Shown: positions 9,139-19,319 of the stretch, in pieces
Layout of the letters: every line of letters begins with the position of its first letter
How positions within the stretch are numbered: position 1 is the first letter of the stretch
DNA from: Bidens hawaiensis
Lineage: Eukaryota; Streptophyta; Magnoliopsida; Asterales; Asteraceae
Assembly (NCBI GenBank): GCA_021521415.1
Contig: JAIQDT010009108.1
Location: forward strand, 46,110-110,109
Length of the DNA stretch: 64,000 nt
Direction: 5' to 3'
Made by a program: the position numbers and the translations under genes
The notes under the pieces: model-generated
What the model was told of the DNA's origin: nothing
What the model saw: only the letters and a program-made list of their open reading frames with translations
Database searches by the model: none

Positions 9139-10110
9139 TCATTCAATTAATGTTCTATTCTTCCTTTCAGCCACTCCATTCTGTTGCGGTGTATACAGAG
9201 CGCTGTATTGGTGATCAATCCCTCTCTGAAGGCAGAAGATCTCCATCTCAAAATTCTTGAACTCCGTTCCATTGTCACTCCTGATGAACTTAACCCTTTT
9301 ATCCATAACGTTCTCAACTTTGGTAATCAAATTCTTCACCATCTGAGCCGTTTCGTCTTTTGATTTCAGGAAATACACCCACGAATATCGTGAGTAGTCA
9401 TCAGTGATAACCAAGCAATAAGAAGTTCCTCCTAGACTTTTTGCATTCACGGGACCGAAGAGATCCATGTGAAGCAACTCCAGAGTACTGGCAATTGAAT
9501 TGACTTTCTTGGTGAGATGGGATTTCTTGTGCTGCTTTCCCTTCTTGCACGCTATACATTTATCTTCAAAATTGAAATTCTTCAAGGGAACGCCCAGCAC
9601 AAGTCCATTCCTGACAATGTGGTTCATCTTCCGAAGATGAATGTGCCCCATTCTCCTATGCCACAATTCGGACTCTGATTCACTTGCTTTTGTCATAAGG
9701 CATGATTCTGCCGTGGCCATTTCAGTTGATCTCATATCCATAATATATGTATTTCTTTCACGTGGAGCCTTCATCACAATCCACTCCTCTGGTATCTGAA
9801 AACCATGTTTCAACACAATCGCCTCATTCTTTGTAAAATGAACGGTGTACTCCTTATCACAGATCTGCGACACACTCAGCAGATTGTGCTTCAATTCTTC
9901 TACAAAGTTAACCTTCTCCAAAGTCATCTTTCCGTTTGACACCGTTCCCATTACAGTAATCTTGCCACCACTTTCACCGGCAAAGCTCACTCTCCCTCCT
10001 TGAACAGGTTTCAAATCATGTAACAAGTATTTGTTACCCGTCATGTGCCAGGAACAGCCGCTATCTACAACCCAAAGATTGTTGGCAGCCCTGTTCAACT
10101 GTTCCTGCAC
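9139..10110 (-). CDS. pol: Copia protease and integrase core
   Basis: 323 codons. The aspartic protease begins at once (LWVVDSGCSWHMTG, active-site DSG near residue 17). A pre-integrase zinc-binding segment follows (ELWHRRMGHIHLRK ... CIACKKGKQHKKS), then the integrase core with DLFGPVNAKS, FIRSDNGTEF and GVAERKNRTLIE, giving the D, D and E of the catalytic triad. It ends at a TGA where relatives would continue into ARTML, which is found in the same frame 3 nt later. The segment is read separately from gag: the frame changes between 10192 and 10110, and the sequence just before residue 2 resembles a splice acceptor (TTTGCTTTATTGTGCAG). Read-through, splicing or inactivation are all possible. 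Confidence 0.88.
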   Translation of the reverse strand: MQEQLNRAANNLWVVDSGCSWHMTGNKYLLHDLKPVQGGRVSFAGESGGKITVMGTVSNGKMTLEKVNFVEELKHNLLSVSQICDKEYTVHFTKNEAIVLKHGFQIPEEWIVMKAPRERNTYIMDMRSTEMATAESCLMTKASESESELWHRRMGHIHLRKMNHIVRNGLVLGVPLKNFNFEDKCIACKKGKQHKKSHLTKKVNSIASTLELLHMDLFGPVNAKSLGGTSYCLVITDDYSRYSWVYFLKSKDETAQMVKNLITKVENVMDKRVKFIRSDNGTEFKNFEMEIFCLQRGIDHQYSALYTPQQNGVAERKNRTLIE

Positions 10111-10191
10111 AATAAAGCAAAAGATTAGAATTTAGGGACCCAAGACCAATTGGTCTTGGATCTATACATCCCAAACTTTGGCTTTCCAAAG

Positions 10192-12270
10192 TTAGTATCT
10201 CGAACATTCCTGACGCCTACCAAACCTTTGTGAATTGAAAGAATTATAACTTGTGGTTTGGTTATTAGCAGTGTAAAACTGAGATTTGTTTCTATGAAAA
10301 CCTGAATTAGTCACATTTTTGAATTTTAAGTGGTTTTCATTTTTAGCAGCATGATTATTACTATTAGGTTTATTCTCAGCTTTAGTAGGCCTTACACCTC
10401 TGAATCGCTGTTTCAGAGGGCAATCTGCAACTAGGTGCCCCATTTGATTACACCTAAAACAACACCTATGTTCAACCTTTTTATCAACAGGTATTTTAGA
10501 TGTCGAGGCTATATTACCGCCCGTTCGTCTCACATATGGTGGGACGTACGGGTTTAGTGGAGTACTCCTTTTATTTGTTTTACCTTTTTCTCCACTCTTG
10601 GGTAACACAACCTCCTCTTTTGCCTTACCAGACTCGGATGACTTATCCGAATCTGACGAGACTGGACTTTGATCAGAAATTTCAACACTTGAAACAGGCG
10701 AACTTGTTTCGCCTCTACTAACATTTGGTTCTTTAACAGTTACTTTAATTGGCACTGTCTGAGCAACCTCAAAGTCAACAGATTTCTGAACACTAGGGTT
10801 AAAAGTGTAATTGTGATTGTACGGTGGTGGAACCTCATGATAACCGATTCCTCCCCTCTTGACAGAGGAACCTTGATCACTAACAAGGTGATCAAGAATA
10901 GCAGAGGAATTTCTGAACTGCTCCAGTTTTCGATTCAGTTCCACCACTTTCACCTGGTGGTCAGCAATCTGTTTTTCTCTCTCAGCAATTAGTTTGGTCT
11001 TTTCTTCCAAAACTTCATAGCTTAAATCAATCACTTCAATTTTTTCAGCAAGTTTTGTTTTTAGACTTTTAACATCTTTTTCACAAGCTTTTATTTTAAT
11101 TTTATAATTATTTTCTCTTGATTTAATAAAGTGATGATCTTCTTTTAAAGTTTTAAACTCAACATCCAAACTAACATACTGATCAGTTATGGTTGCTAGT
11201 TGCTCAGACAAGTTCTCACATTTTGAACAAGTTGGTTTAGGACATACCTCGGAGAGCTGATCTTTAACATCTGCCATGAAAGCTTTTTCTTCTCCGGTAA
11301 CCTTCTCACTTTCTTCAGTTTCAACCTTCGCCAAATTTGCTTGCTCAAAAGTTTCTTTAGACAGCAGGTTCCAGTTGTATTCACCATCTTTTCTGGACAT
11401 CATCGCACTATAATCTTTAGAACCTCCACTTTGCTGTGTAGACCTGCCCTGACTTCGTTCTACACGCTCATTCCTGCATTCCTTTGCAAAGTGACCGTTT
11501 TGTTGACAATTGTAGCATCTCACCTTTGCCTTGTCAAACCCCGGCTTTCCACCGACAAACTTCCTTCCCGTCTTTCTCATAAACCTTTTTACTCTTCTCA
11601 CGATCATGGCCATTTGCCATTGTAAATCCATTTCTTCCATATCGTCAGCATCAATCTGATCGTAATCTTCATCCAACATAGCTGGATCAACAATCTTCCC
11701 TTGAATGTAGTTCTCATAGGAAGCAATGAAAGAAGCATAGAGACCAAACTGCTCTTCAGCAGACTTGACACTCATAGGCATCTTGGAGTAGTTGTTGCTG
11801 GGAGAACTTGGAGAGCAACTACTCTTGCTTACCTGGGGTTGAGAACCACTCGATCCAGCTGCTACATAGCAAACATCCCCATTTGTGTTAACTGACACAT
11901 GCCCCTCATGTGATGAGTTGGGGCCCGACTCTCCCTTTGTGTAGTAGGCAGCAGATTCAGTCTTCGATCCTGAGCTAGTGTTGACTTTAGCTCCATACAT
12001 ACCTGGATCTTGAACCTGATCCATAGGTGTCTCTTTTCTGACCATGTTAAGCTCAAAGGTTCTGAGCTTGTTGACTGTCGTTTCAAGATCATATGTGGGG
12101 AAGTCCTTGTCTTCCCTCATCAGCACAGTGTACATCTCCCATTTTGGTGGGAGAGCATCTAGAAGCTTCTCAACTATTTCTTCTTCTCGGTAGGAAATTG
12201 AATAGTTACTCAATTCAGTCATCAGATGGTAATATCGAGTGATAATATCATCTAAAGATTCATTCTTCAA
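10192..12270 (-). CDS. gag: Copia Gag, C-terminal two thirds with two zinc knuckles
   Basis: 692 codons continuing gag after an in-frame TAG. It opens with the end of the UBN2-type capsid domain (ESLDDIITRYYHLMTELSNY). A first CCHC knuckle, CYNCQQNGHFAKEC, lies near residue 253. A Lys/Glu-rich coiled-coil region spans about 345-460, and a Ser/Pro-rich linker follows. A second knuckle, CFRCNQMGHLVADC, is near residue 608. Two knuckles separated by a coiled coil is a long gag for copia. The protein packages element RNA in virus-like particles. The frame ends at a stop at 10192, 82 nt before the protease frame. Confidence 0.85.
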   Translation of the reverse strand: MKNESLDDIITRYYHLMTELSNYSISYREEEIVEKLLDALPPKWEMYTVLMREDKDFPTYDLETTVNKLRTFELNMVRKETPMDQVQDPGMYGAKVNTSSGSKTESAAYYTKGESGPNSSHEGHVSVNTNGDVCYVAAGSSGSQPQVSKSSCSPSSPSNNYSKMPMSVKSAEEQFGLYASFIASYENYIQGKIVDPAMLDEDYDQIDADDMEEMDLQWQMAMIVRRVKRFMRKTGRKFVGGKPGFDKAKVRCYNCQQNGHFAKECRNERVERSQGRSTQQSGGSKDYSAMMSRKDGEYNWNLLSKETFEQANLAKVETEESEKVTGEEKAFMADVKDQLSEVCPKPTCSKCENLSEQLATITDQYVSLDVEFKTLKEDHHFIKSRENNYKIKIKACEKDVKSLKTKLAEKIEVIDLSYEVLEEKTKLIAEREKQIADHQVKVVELNRKLEQFRNSSAILDHLVSDQGSSVKRGGIGYHEVPPPYNHNYTFNPSVQKSVDFEVAQTVPIKVTVKEPNVSRGETSSPVSSVEISDQSPVSSDSDKSSESGKAKEEVVLPKSGEKGKTNKRSTPLNPYVPPYVRRTGGNIASTSKIPVDKKVEHRCCFRCNQMGHLVADCPLKQRFRGVRPTKAENKPNSNNHAAKNENHLKFKNVTNSGFHRNKSQFYTANNQTTSYNSFNSQRFGRRQECSRY

Positions 12271-12288
12271 ATACTTGAAGACTGAGAA

Positions 12289-12708
12289 CTAGGTTTTGAG
12301 CAATTTTATCTTTGAAGCACGGATTCCTACATTCCCTTCAAATCTGTTCTCAAGAGCTTCCCAAAGCTCTCTTGCTGACGTATACTTTCTGAACGTATGA
12401 AGGATCTCTTGAGGAAGAGCCATAGTAATAGCAGCATGAGCCTTGCTCTCGGCCTCATACATCTTTTTCTCTTCTTCTTCCATTTTACTATACTTTTTAA
12501 TTTGATCACGACCTTCATACTCCATAACTGGTGGAATATAACCATCCTTGATGCATACCCACATCTTCGCATCCTGGTATTTGACGTATTGTATGAACCG
12601 ATCCTTCCATGCAACGAAATCGGTTCCCTTCAGCAATCTTGGGGCCTTGGTAGCTGACCCTGCTTCAACTTCCATCTTCACTAACTCAGAGATGTTGATC
12701 GACGACAT
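12289..12708 (-). CDS. gag: Copia Gag, N-terminal part ending at a premature TAG
   Basis: 139 codons from ATG 12708 (MSSINISELVKMEV). It contains the typical gag start FVAWKDRFIQYVKYQDAKMW and the TSARELWEALENRFEGN block of the copia-type gag domain. It stops at a TAG after KIKLLKT. The same frame then continues with FSVFKYLKNESLDD, so a single codon interrupts gag. A Gln codon (CAG) at this place would fit the family, making a C-to-T change the simplest cause. The ATG follows a leader ending in a second acceptor-like CTTAATTTTTCAG. Confidence 0.85.
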   Translation of the reverse strand: MSSINISELVKMEVEAGSATKAPRLLKGTDFVAWKDRFIQYVKYQDAKMWVCIKDGYIPPVMEYEGRDQIKKYSKMEEEEKKMYEAESKAHAAITMALPQEILHTFRKYTSARELWEALENRFEGNVGIRASKIKLLKT

Positions 12709-13218
12709 CTTTCCCGAAAAGTAAGAAACCTGAAAAATTAAGAAATTTTTTTTTTTTTTATATTAAAGTACTGTAGGCGAAGTTACGGATAACTTCGCTT
12801 GAAGTAGGCGAAGTTGTAGAGAACTTCGCTGAAGTACTTCGCTGATAACACTGCTGATTAACTTCGCTGATTCTTAACTTCGCTTGAGGTAAGCGAACTT
12901 AAGAGGTAGGCAAAGTTGTAGAGAACTTCGCTTGAGTTAGGCGAACTTGAGAAGGTAGGCGAAGTTGTGGATAACTTCGCTTAACCTTATATCTTCGCCG
13001 AAACCCTACGCACAGTGACGGCAACTTCGCCTGATGAACACGGAAGATTTGCAGATCTGTAAATCGGATTTTAACGAGGTTTTTGACGGTGTAAAGGCTT
13101 TAACACGATGGTAGGAGGTAAGAATGATCAAAAACACAGAAAACACGTCCCGCGAATAGTCGAAACGGGACGATTTCTACACCCGCGTGAATATCCCGAA
13201 CCACACAATCGAGCAAAT
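12709..13218 (-). promoter_or_regulatory. Copia 5' leader with AACTTCGC repeats
   Basis: Between PBS and gag. From 13030 to about 12775 it is packed with GCGAAGTT and AACTTCGC words in both orientations, able to pair with each other in RNA. A T-rich tract on plus (12748-12761) lies close to the gag ATG. No upstream ORF of note. It probably contributes to RNA structure; the role is inferred only. Confidence 0.6.
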
Positions 13219-13230
13219 GCTCTGATACCA
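13219..13230 (-). other. Primer-binding site (initiator-Met tRNA)
   Basis: The minus strand reads TGGTATCAGAGC two bases inside the 5' LTR, the perfect complement of the plant initiator-Met tRNA 3' end. Confidence 0.92.
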
Positions 13231-13232
13231 AT

Positions 13233-13718
13233 TGTAGGTTCCCTGGACGGATCACACGATATATCTCGGTCTACTCAGGTGCGGAATCCCTGCGTAGATC
13301 GTTACTAGCGTAGAAAGCAAATCAAACAAACACACACGAATAAACCGAAACACGTTATATATTAATAACTGAACTCACGTGATATGAATCACTGATACAG
13401 ACTCTCGTCCTCACGTTACAATGAACTCAAACCAGCTTAGATCAACTCGATGAACCAAAACGACTAACTTCAAACCAAGCCGTAAGCTGGTATATAAATA
13501 CACGACAACTTCGCCTGATATGTTCAGGCGAAGTTGTCCATAACTTCGCTTGTTCAACAAGTTCGCCTAGGCGAACTTGTTAACAACTTCGCTTAAACAA
13601 AAACATAAATAACATTAGGCGAACTTGTTAACAACTTCGCTTAAACAAAAACATAAATAACATTACAGACTCGATTACAGACACTAGACTATGAACTACT
13701 GACATTTATGCACCAACA
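13233..13718 (-). repeat. Copia 5' LTR
   Basis: 486 bp; equals the 3' LTR plus a tandem 48-bp duplication (13569-13616 and 13617-13664) that contains one AGGCGAACTT word and one AACTTCGC word. About five other substitutions were seen between the LTRs. The TSD atatt follows at 13719. Confidence 0.92.
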
Positions 13719-14140
13719 ATATTATTAGGGTTTGCAACCTTTCAACCTTCATAAATATTATTAAGGTCTGCAACCCTTTAACCTTCACAAATATAATTAC
13801 GGTCTGCAGCCTTTTAACCTTCGAGATATTATTAGGGTCTGCAACCCTTCATAACCATACAACCATACATACATTTACACACACACACACATGTATATAT
13901 ATATATATATATATTCCTATTCGTATAAACACATACCCAAAATCATTTCCATATCAATAGTATTTCATCATTATACATACATATAGCATACACCTTTCAC
14001 TTAATGTAGGTGTATTAACTAATCAAATTGAGTATGTACACATCCCCGAAACTGGGGCTAGAAACTCACATGGATCCTGTTACATTCAGAGCTAACAGTA
14101 ATTCCCTGTTTTAGTTGTGCATGACTAACTGTCAACCGAG
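13719..14140 (-). repeat. 3' LTR of the degenerate gypsy element, second part (truncated)
   Basis: Resumes the LTR interrupted at 1249, with ATATTATTAGGGTTTGCAAC-type repeats (13719-13850), CA/TA microsatellites (13876-13914) and the 'ggggctagaaactcac' landmark (14045-14075). It ends near 14140 where it abuts the integrase remnant; the start half of the LTR is missing. Confidence 0.7.
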
Positions 14141-16458
14141 TATCTAGACTTATTAGCTTCATTTAGGAGTTGGCCTCGAAGATCTCCATGACCTGGAATC
14201 CTCATGCGACCAAATCTAATTTTCACATCATAAGTATTATCTTCCAAATGTCGTTTTAACCCGAAGTTTCATTCCGTTTTCATCTTTCTCTCGTCCTTTA
14301 TAACTTCTAACTATGCTTCACGGATGTCGCTCATGAAATCCAAAGTGCTAACTAATTTATACGACTTAATTGTTGTGATAAGTTGTTCACCTTCACGGCC
14401 AATTGGGTCAGTGACCGTATTAGCCTCACCAAGTTGATACTTGATTTCACACTTAAAATCCTTTATCGGCTCTAACCATCATCTATGCCTCATGTTCAGT
14501 CCATTTTTCTTGAAGAAATACTTCACACTTTTACGATCTGTATAGATGGTGCACTTCGAAAACTTAGAATACAAATTTTCTTTCTTCAGCATTTTCAACA
14601 CTTCACTCAAGTGTTTGTCATGGTCGGACTTATTACTTGAATAAATTAAAATAATCGCCAATAAGGCAATAATAGATTTTTCCAACATCAGACAACATAC
14701 CCTATTCATCATAATCATATAGGTTGCTCAATCATTCTTCAATCCAAACGATATCACGAGAAACTCTTATTGTTCATATTGTGTCGGAAACGTAGTCTTA
14801 GGGATGTCTTCCTCATTCACTTTCAACTGATGATAAACTACTCTTATTCGCGAGAACCAAGTAACACTTTGCAACTGATCGAACAATCATCAATCTATGG
14901 CAAAGAATATCTATTCTTCACCGTAGGCTTGTTCAACTCACGGTAGTCTATGAAGATTCTCATACTTCCATCCATCTTCTTAACAAACAAAACTAATGCG
15001 GAGTTCTTTTATCGAGGAGTTCTTTCAGTTGGGATATCGGTTCTTTTATCTCGGACGGCGCTAGGCGGTATGGTGCTTTCAAGATGGGCTATGCTCCTGA
15101 TATTAATTGTATCTGGAATTCTACCTCTCGTTCTAGTGGTAACCCCGGAAGGTCCTCAGGAACACTTCAGGATAGTCACACACTACAGGAACATCATTCA
15201 TTTCTTTCGTATCGGTCGTATCTCTAATAACATACGCCATGTAGGCACTGCACCCCGCCTTAACAAACATTCGACTTTTTATCATAGAAATGACTTAAGC
15301 CCTGAACTTTCCTTAGCACAATAAACCATCATTGTACCGCCATCCAAATACTTCAACCCTATCAACTTACTCTTACATGTTATCTGAGCCTCGAACTCAG
15401 ACAACCAATCCATTTGCAAAACCACATAGAATCCTTTTAAGGTCATAACATAAAGAGTAGCAGGGAACTTACATCCCTCTAGTTCTATCTTGCGATTCTT
15501 AACCATTCTCATGATTTTAACTAAAGTATCGCTAGTGGTCTCTTCTTTAAAAGTCTCAGGTACACAAATACATTATTCCTAGAGTCCTCCTTTCATATTC
15601 GCTACCCATGTAGCCTCATCCTTTCATGCCTTTTCATGTAGGATACCTCGACAGTTACCCATTCTTCTCGATCATCTCTACTTCATCATCAATCACTTCG
15701 TCACTCCCGATACCTGAAAGCTATTGCAGACACACTACATGTTTTAAATCATTTAAGACAACTTATCAATGTTTCTTTCATGTTGATTCCACTTGGATTC
15801 CTAGTTTGGGTAGCCTAAATGTTTCAGCGAGCATTTTTGTCATTGATGTGCGAAAAAATTGAACAACTTCCTTCATGTATTTGACTACAAGCTCCAAGTG
15901 TGATCCTTCTTCATTACTATCTACAATTGGTTTTTTACTGTAGTCGTATATCGCTATGTCATCCATTTCTTCAAAAGGTGTCTGGTTGTCTATCTTATCT
16001 ATAAGTAAACACAAACGTTATCACTCCAGGTATTAATTAGCACATGATTCGTAAGGTAAGTAGTTAATGACAGTGGCCAAGTGTAACTAACTATGTACAT
16101 TACTCATCAGGTCATACATACTTTCTTTATGATTTCACTCGTGCTAGTTTCCATTACCCTCACAATCATGCAAACATACATATAACTTACATTATTATCT
16201 ATAGAAATTAACTAGCATACACACATTCTTTCTTTAGCAATTAAGCTAACAACCATACATTTTTTTCACTTTAATTTAACATGCATATTCATATATTTCT
16301 AAATCTTTACATAAACTTAATAACATAGCTTACCATTACAGAGCTTGCTTGAGCGACACATGGCTTTCTTGAACTTGCAACTTCTTTCTTTTCTTCTTTA
16401 AGTCTCATTCTCTATTCGAGTCTAAGCATATAGGATGCTTATTTCTGTCGAACTTATG
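14140..16458 (-). pseudogene. Gypsy gag-pol remnant, heavily deleted
   Basis: Read right to left: leader and gag scraps (16014-15778, EEMDDIAIYDY is not typical and may be new sequence); protease with [15 protein letters not shown] (15512-15282); a damaged RT N-terminus near 15000-14730; and RT fused to RNase H (14718-14479), where KFSKC jumps directly to TIYTD. Then comes a C-terminal RNase H/integrase zinc-finger piece (14478-14145, KSYKL and RYS recognisable). Stops and frameshifts are frequent. The integrase core and chromodomain are absent. Confidence 0.7.
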
Positions 16459-16470
16459 CTCTGATACTAA
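16459..16470 (-). other. Mutated primer-binding site
   Basis: GCTCTGATACTA on plus, one mismatch from the usual GCTCTGATACCA complement, two bases from the LTR at 16473. Confidence 0.65.
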
Positions 16471-16472
16471 CT

Positions 16473-17034
16473 TGTAAGGCCCAGGTCCCGGTCCCCTACT
16501 TTAGCGTTGGATTTAGTCATTAACACAATTCTAAATATTAGAGTAAATTAAAACTTTTCGCGGAATAGATAAATGTCAACAACTCATTACATAAGTCCAA
16601 AAATTTTAAAAATATAAAACATGTCTTAGTGTTCTAACATCCTAAATTTAAGTCTTCAGATGCCGGCATCTTTATTCTTCTGCCATGTGTCCTTCCTCAA
16701 GCCAGCTGTCTCATTATACTCACCTGCGTGCATACTAAAATCAGCTACGCTGAGTGAGTTCTAGTTAATCAGGCAACATATAATACGTTCCATACTTGTA
16801 TACATACTAAACCTGTTTACCTTACTTTCATACATACGTTCATACATTCATTCTTTCATACTTTTTTTAACTTACATAATACATATATAACTATACTTAC
16901 GTTTTAAAGAGCCTTTCGCCCTATAACCTTCGCAGAACTTATTAAGGTCTGCAACTCTTCATAACCATCCAACCATGCATACATTTAGACATACACACAC
17001 ACACATACATATATAATATATATATACATATATA

Positions 17035-17118
<84 letters not shown>

Positions 17119-17426
17119 TTTCCTATACGTAAACACATACCCAAAATCCTATCCATATAAATCATATTTCATCATTAAACATACATATAGCATACAGCTT
17201 CCACTTAATGTAAGTGTATTAACTAATCACATTGAGTAAGCAAACAGCTCCAAAACCATAACAAGAAAATGGGGTAAGAAACCCACTTGGATCCTGTTAC
17301 GTTCAGAGCTAATAGTAATCCCCTTCTTTAGTTGTGCACGGCTAATTGTATATCAAGTATAAGTTTAAATTAACTATCCTTTTATTTCAACAATACTACC
17401 CTTGTTAGTTAACTAGTTTGATTTAT
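16473..17426 (-). repeat. 5' LTR of the degenerate gypsy element (truncated)
   Basis: Starts TGTAAGGCCCAGG on plus. It carries the conserved CAGCTACGCTGAGTGAG block (16741-16757), the 'aagagcctttcgccctataacc' landmark and the GTTGTGCACGGC block (17330-17345) that matches the mini-exon region of intact relatives. It stops at 17426, before the TGTCACAACCC start of another repeat. Confidence 0.7.
16985..17120. repeat. (TA)n/(CATA)n microsatellite
   Basis: About 135 bp of interrupted ACATATATAT units inside the gypsy LTR. Confidence 0.9.
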
Positions 17427-18359
17427 GTCACAACCCAACCAAAGGCGGAAATGCCGGGACGCGAACTGATTGTTCACAGCTGTCAAGGTACTATCATGCA
17501 ATATTTAAAAGTGGCAATATCTATTAATTTTAATTAAATATCTAAATAAAACTCAAACAACTATATAGTTCAAGTGCAAGATTCAAAAACTAATTCATGA
17601 TTTTGTTCTTCTAATAATAATATCTCTAAATTCTTCACCAAATCTTGATATAAGTTCAAACGATAACCTGCATATGCGTATAATTGATTTGTCAACACAA
17701 GGTTGAGTGAGTAAAACACCAGTTAGTTAAATATAATATGAAATGAGCAAAACCATCCTTATGAGATATACAATCTCGCCAATGAGAAATTAATAAGTGT
17801 CGACAAAACCATTGCCTTGCGAAGTGAGCTTTGGCTACTACGACAGTCGTGTGATCATACTAATAATGTGAATATGATGGACCTCTCCAAATGTGTTCAA
17901 ATAAACAAGTTACATATAGCAGGTTAGGAAAATAATTGATAGCACATAAGGCTAACAGTTTGTTAATGTGAATACTAATAATATGTAATTAACATGAGGT
18001 ACGCATATGTCCGCTAAACATTTAAAAGATGGTAAAAAGAGGGGAGTGATTACTCACCTTATCAAATAAGAAAGAGAAATGATTGCGATAAGAACAGTAA
18101 TAATTAACGTCATGCTTGTCGAGATATATCAACAGAAAAATCCTAAGTAAGAGTAATATCAGAAAATACTACGGATTAATGATTGGATTCTATAGATTAA
18201 CAACGATTTGAGATGTATATGTATTTGTGAAACAATAATATATATATTATTTATTTAATTAAAATCTTAATAATAATATATAACTATTTATAAAAGAGAT
18301 ACATTTGTTTATAATACTTATACCAATAATTATTTTAACATGTTAATTAATAAGATCTC
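17427..18359. mobile_element. Unclassified LTR-like remnant (TGTCACAACCC start)
   Basis: Begins TGTCACAACCCAACC, then AAGGCGGAAATGCCGGGACG, a style of terminus known from other plant LTRs. No ORF, PBS or partner repeat was found. The far end is not visible; AT-rich sequence continues past 18230 and resumes after the solo LTR at 20906. Likely an LTR fragment, orientation unknown. Confidence 0.35.
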
Positions 18360-19319
18360 TGTAAGGCCCTAATCCCGGTGCCCTACATGCACTTTGGATT
18401 AACTCATAAACATAGTTCTAAATATCAGAGTTAATTAAAACTTTTCATGAAATAATAAACTTCAACCATATATAATACATAACATTTAAAATCTTGTCTT
18501 ATCATCTTTCAAATTTGTCTTTCCAAATAAAACACAGTTAAATAAACACCATAACATTTTTCTTGAGATGCCGGTATCTTCGTTCCAAAGCCATGTGTCT
18601 ATTTCAAGCGAGCTGCATGAACCTATTCATCTGCGTGCATACTAAAAGTCAGCTAGGATGAGTGAGTTCTAGTTAATACAGTTAACATACAATACATTCA
18701 CATACTTACACATAAATATGTATCCGAAGATACATATTTTCATCCTTTTATTCATTCTTACATACATACATGCATTCATTCTTTCTTCAAACTTACGTAC
18801 TTTCATTCTTTCTTTCGTACTTACGTACATACATACATACATACATACATACATACATACATTCATACATATACGTTTTAAAGAGCATTTCGCCCTATAA
18901 CCTTAACAGATTATTAGGGTCTGCTCCCTACATTCACAAATATTATTAGGTCTTTTTCTCACCATTGGAGATATTATTAGGATCTGTTCTCTACATTCAC
19001 ATTTATTATTAGGGTATGTTCCCTTCGTTCGCAGATATTATTAGGGTATGTTCCCTACATCCGCAGATATTTTTAGGGCATGTTCCGTTTTTAACCGTAC
19101 ATACCTTTCTTTATATATATAAACATTACTTCATACATACTCATTTCATTATGTACTATCATACATACATATCTCGTACTAGGCATACTACACATTATTT
19201 TCCCTGACGATACGTGAAATATTCGAATATTGTTCACGCACCGACAAAGATTCATTCACAACATTCATACCATACTATCATATCAATCATAATAGAATAC
19301 ACTTACCATTTAGGTATAT

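Larger units (their letters stand above)
1250..13718 (-). mobile_element. Full-length Ty1/copia retrotransposon with extra 3' coding region
   Basis: Two LTRs (1250-1687 and 13233-13718), both TGTAGG...CAACA on the plus strand, flank 11.5 kb. The target-site duplication is perfect: atatt at 1245-1249 and 13719-13723. Order on the minus strand: LTR, PBS for initiator-Met tRNA (13230-13219), leader, gag, protease-integrase, RT-RNase H (integrase before RT, so copia), about 2.1 kb non-coding, an extra coding region (4665-1757), polypurine tract, LTR. The LTRs differ by about five substitutions over 438 bp and one 48-bp duplication, so insertion is recent. The size, two zinc knuckles in gag and a 3' ORF recall the SIRE/Maximus lineage, but lineage is unproven. 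Coding regions carry stops and frameshifts. Confidence 0.93.
736..17426 (-). mobile_element. Degenerate Ty3/gypsy chromovirus-type element (Tekay-like), split by a copia insertion
   Basis: The two LTRs begin alike on the plus strand (TGTAAGG at 736 and 16473, then TCCCG..CCCTACTTTAGCGTTGG). Between them lie antisense remnants of gag, protease, RT, RNase H and the integrase zinc-finger region, plus a mutated primer-binding site at 16459-16470 (GCTCTGATACTA). The left LTR is cut at 1249/13719 by the copia element 1250-13718. It is also truncated: the integrase remnant at about 14140 runs straight into mid-LTR sequence, so the integrase core, chromodomain and LTR start are gone. The right LTR stops near 17426 against another repeat. 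The element is dead and old. Confidence 0.8.

Noticed and set aside
16942..17165. ORFs rich in Tyr and Ile
   Set aside because: Pure translation of the (TA)n/(CATA)n microsatellite.
18669..18900. Small ORFs of repeated MYVC or HTYI units
   Set aside because: Translation of the (CATA)n run in the solo LTR.
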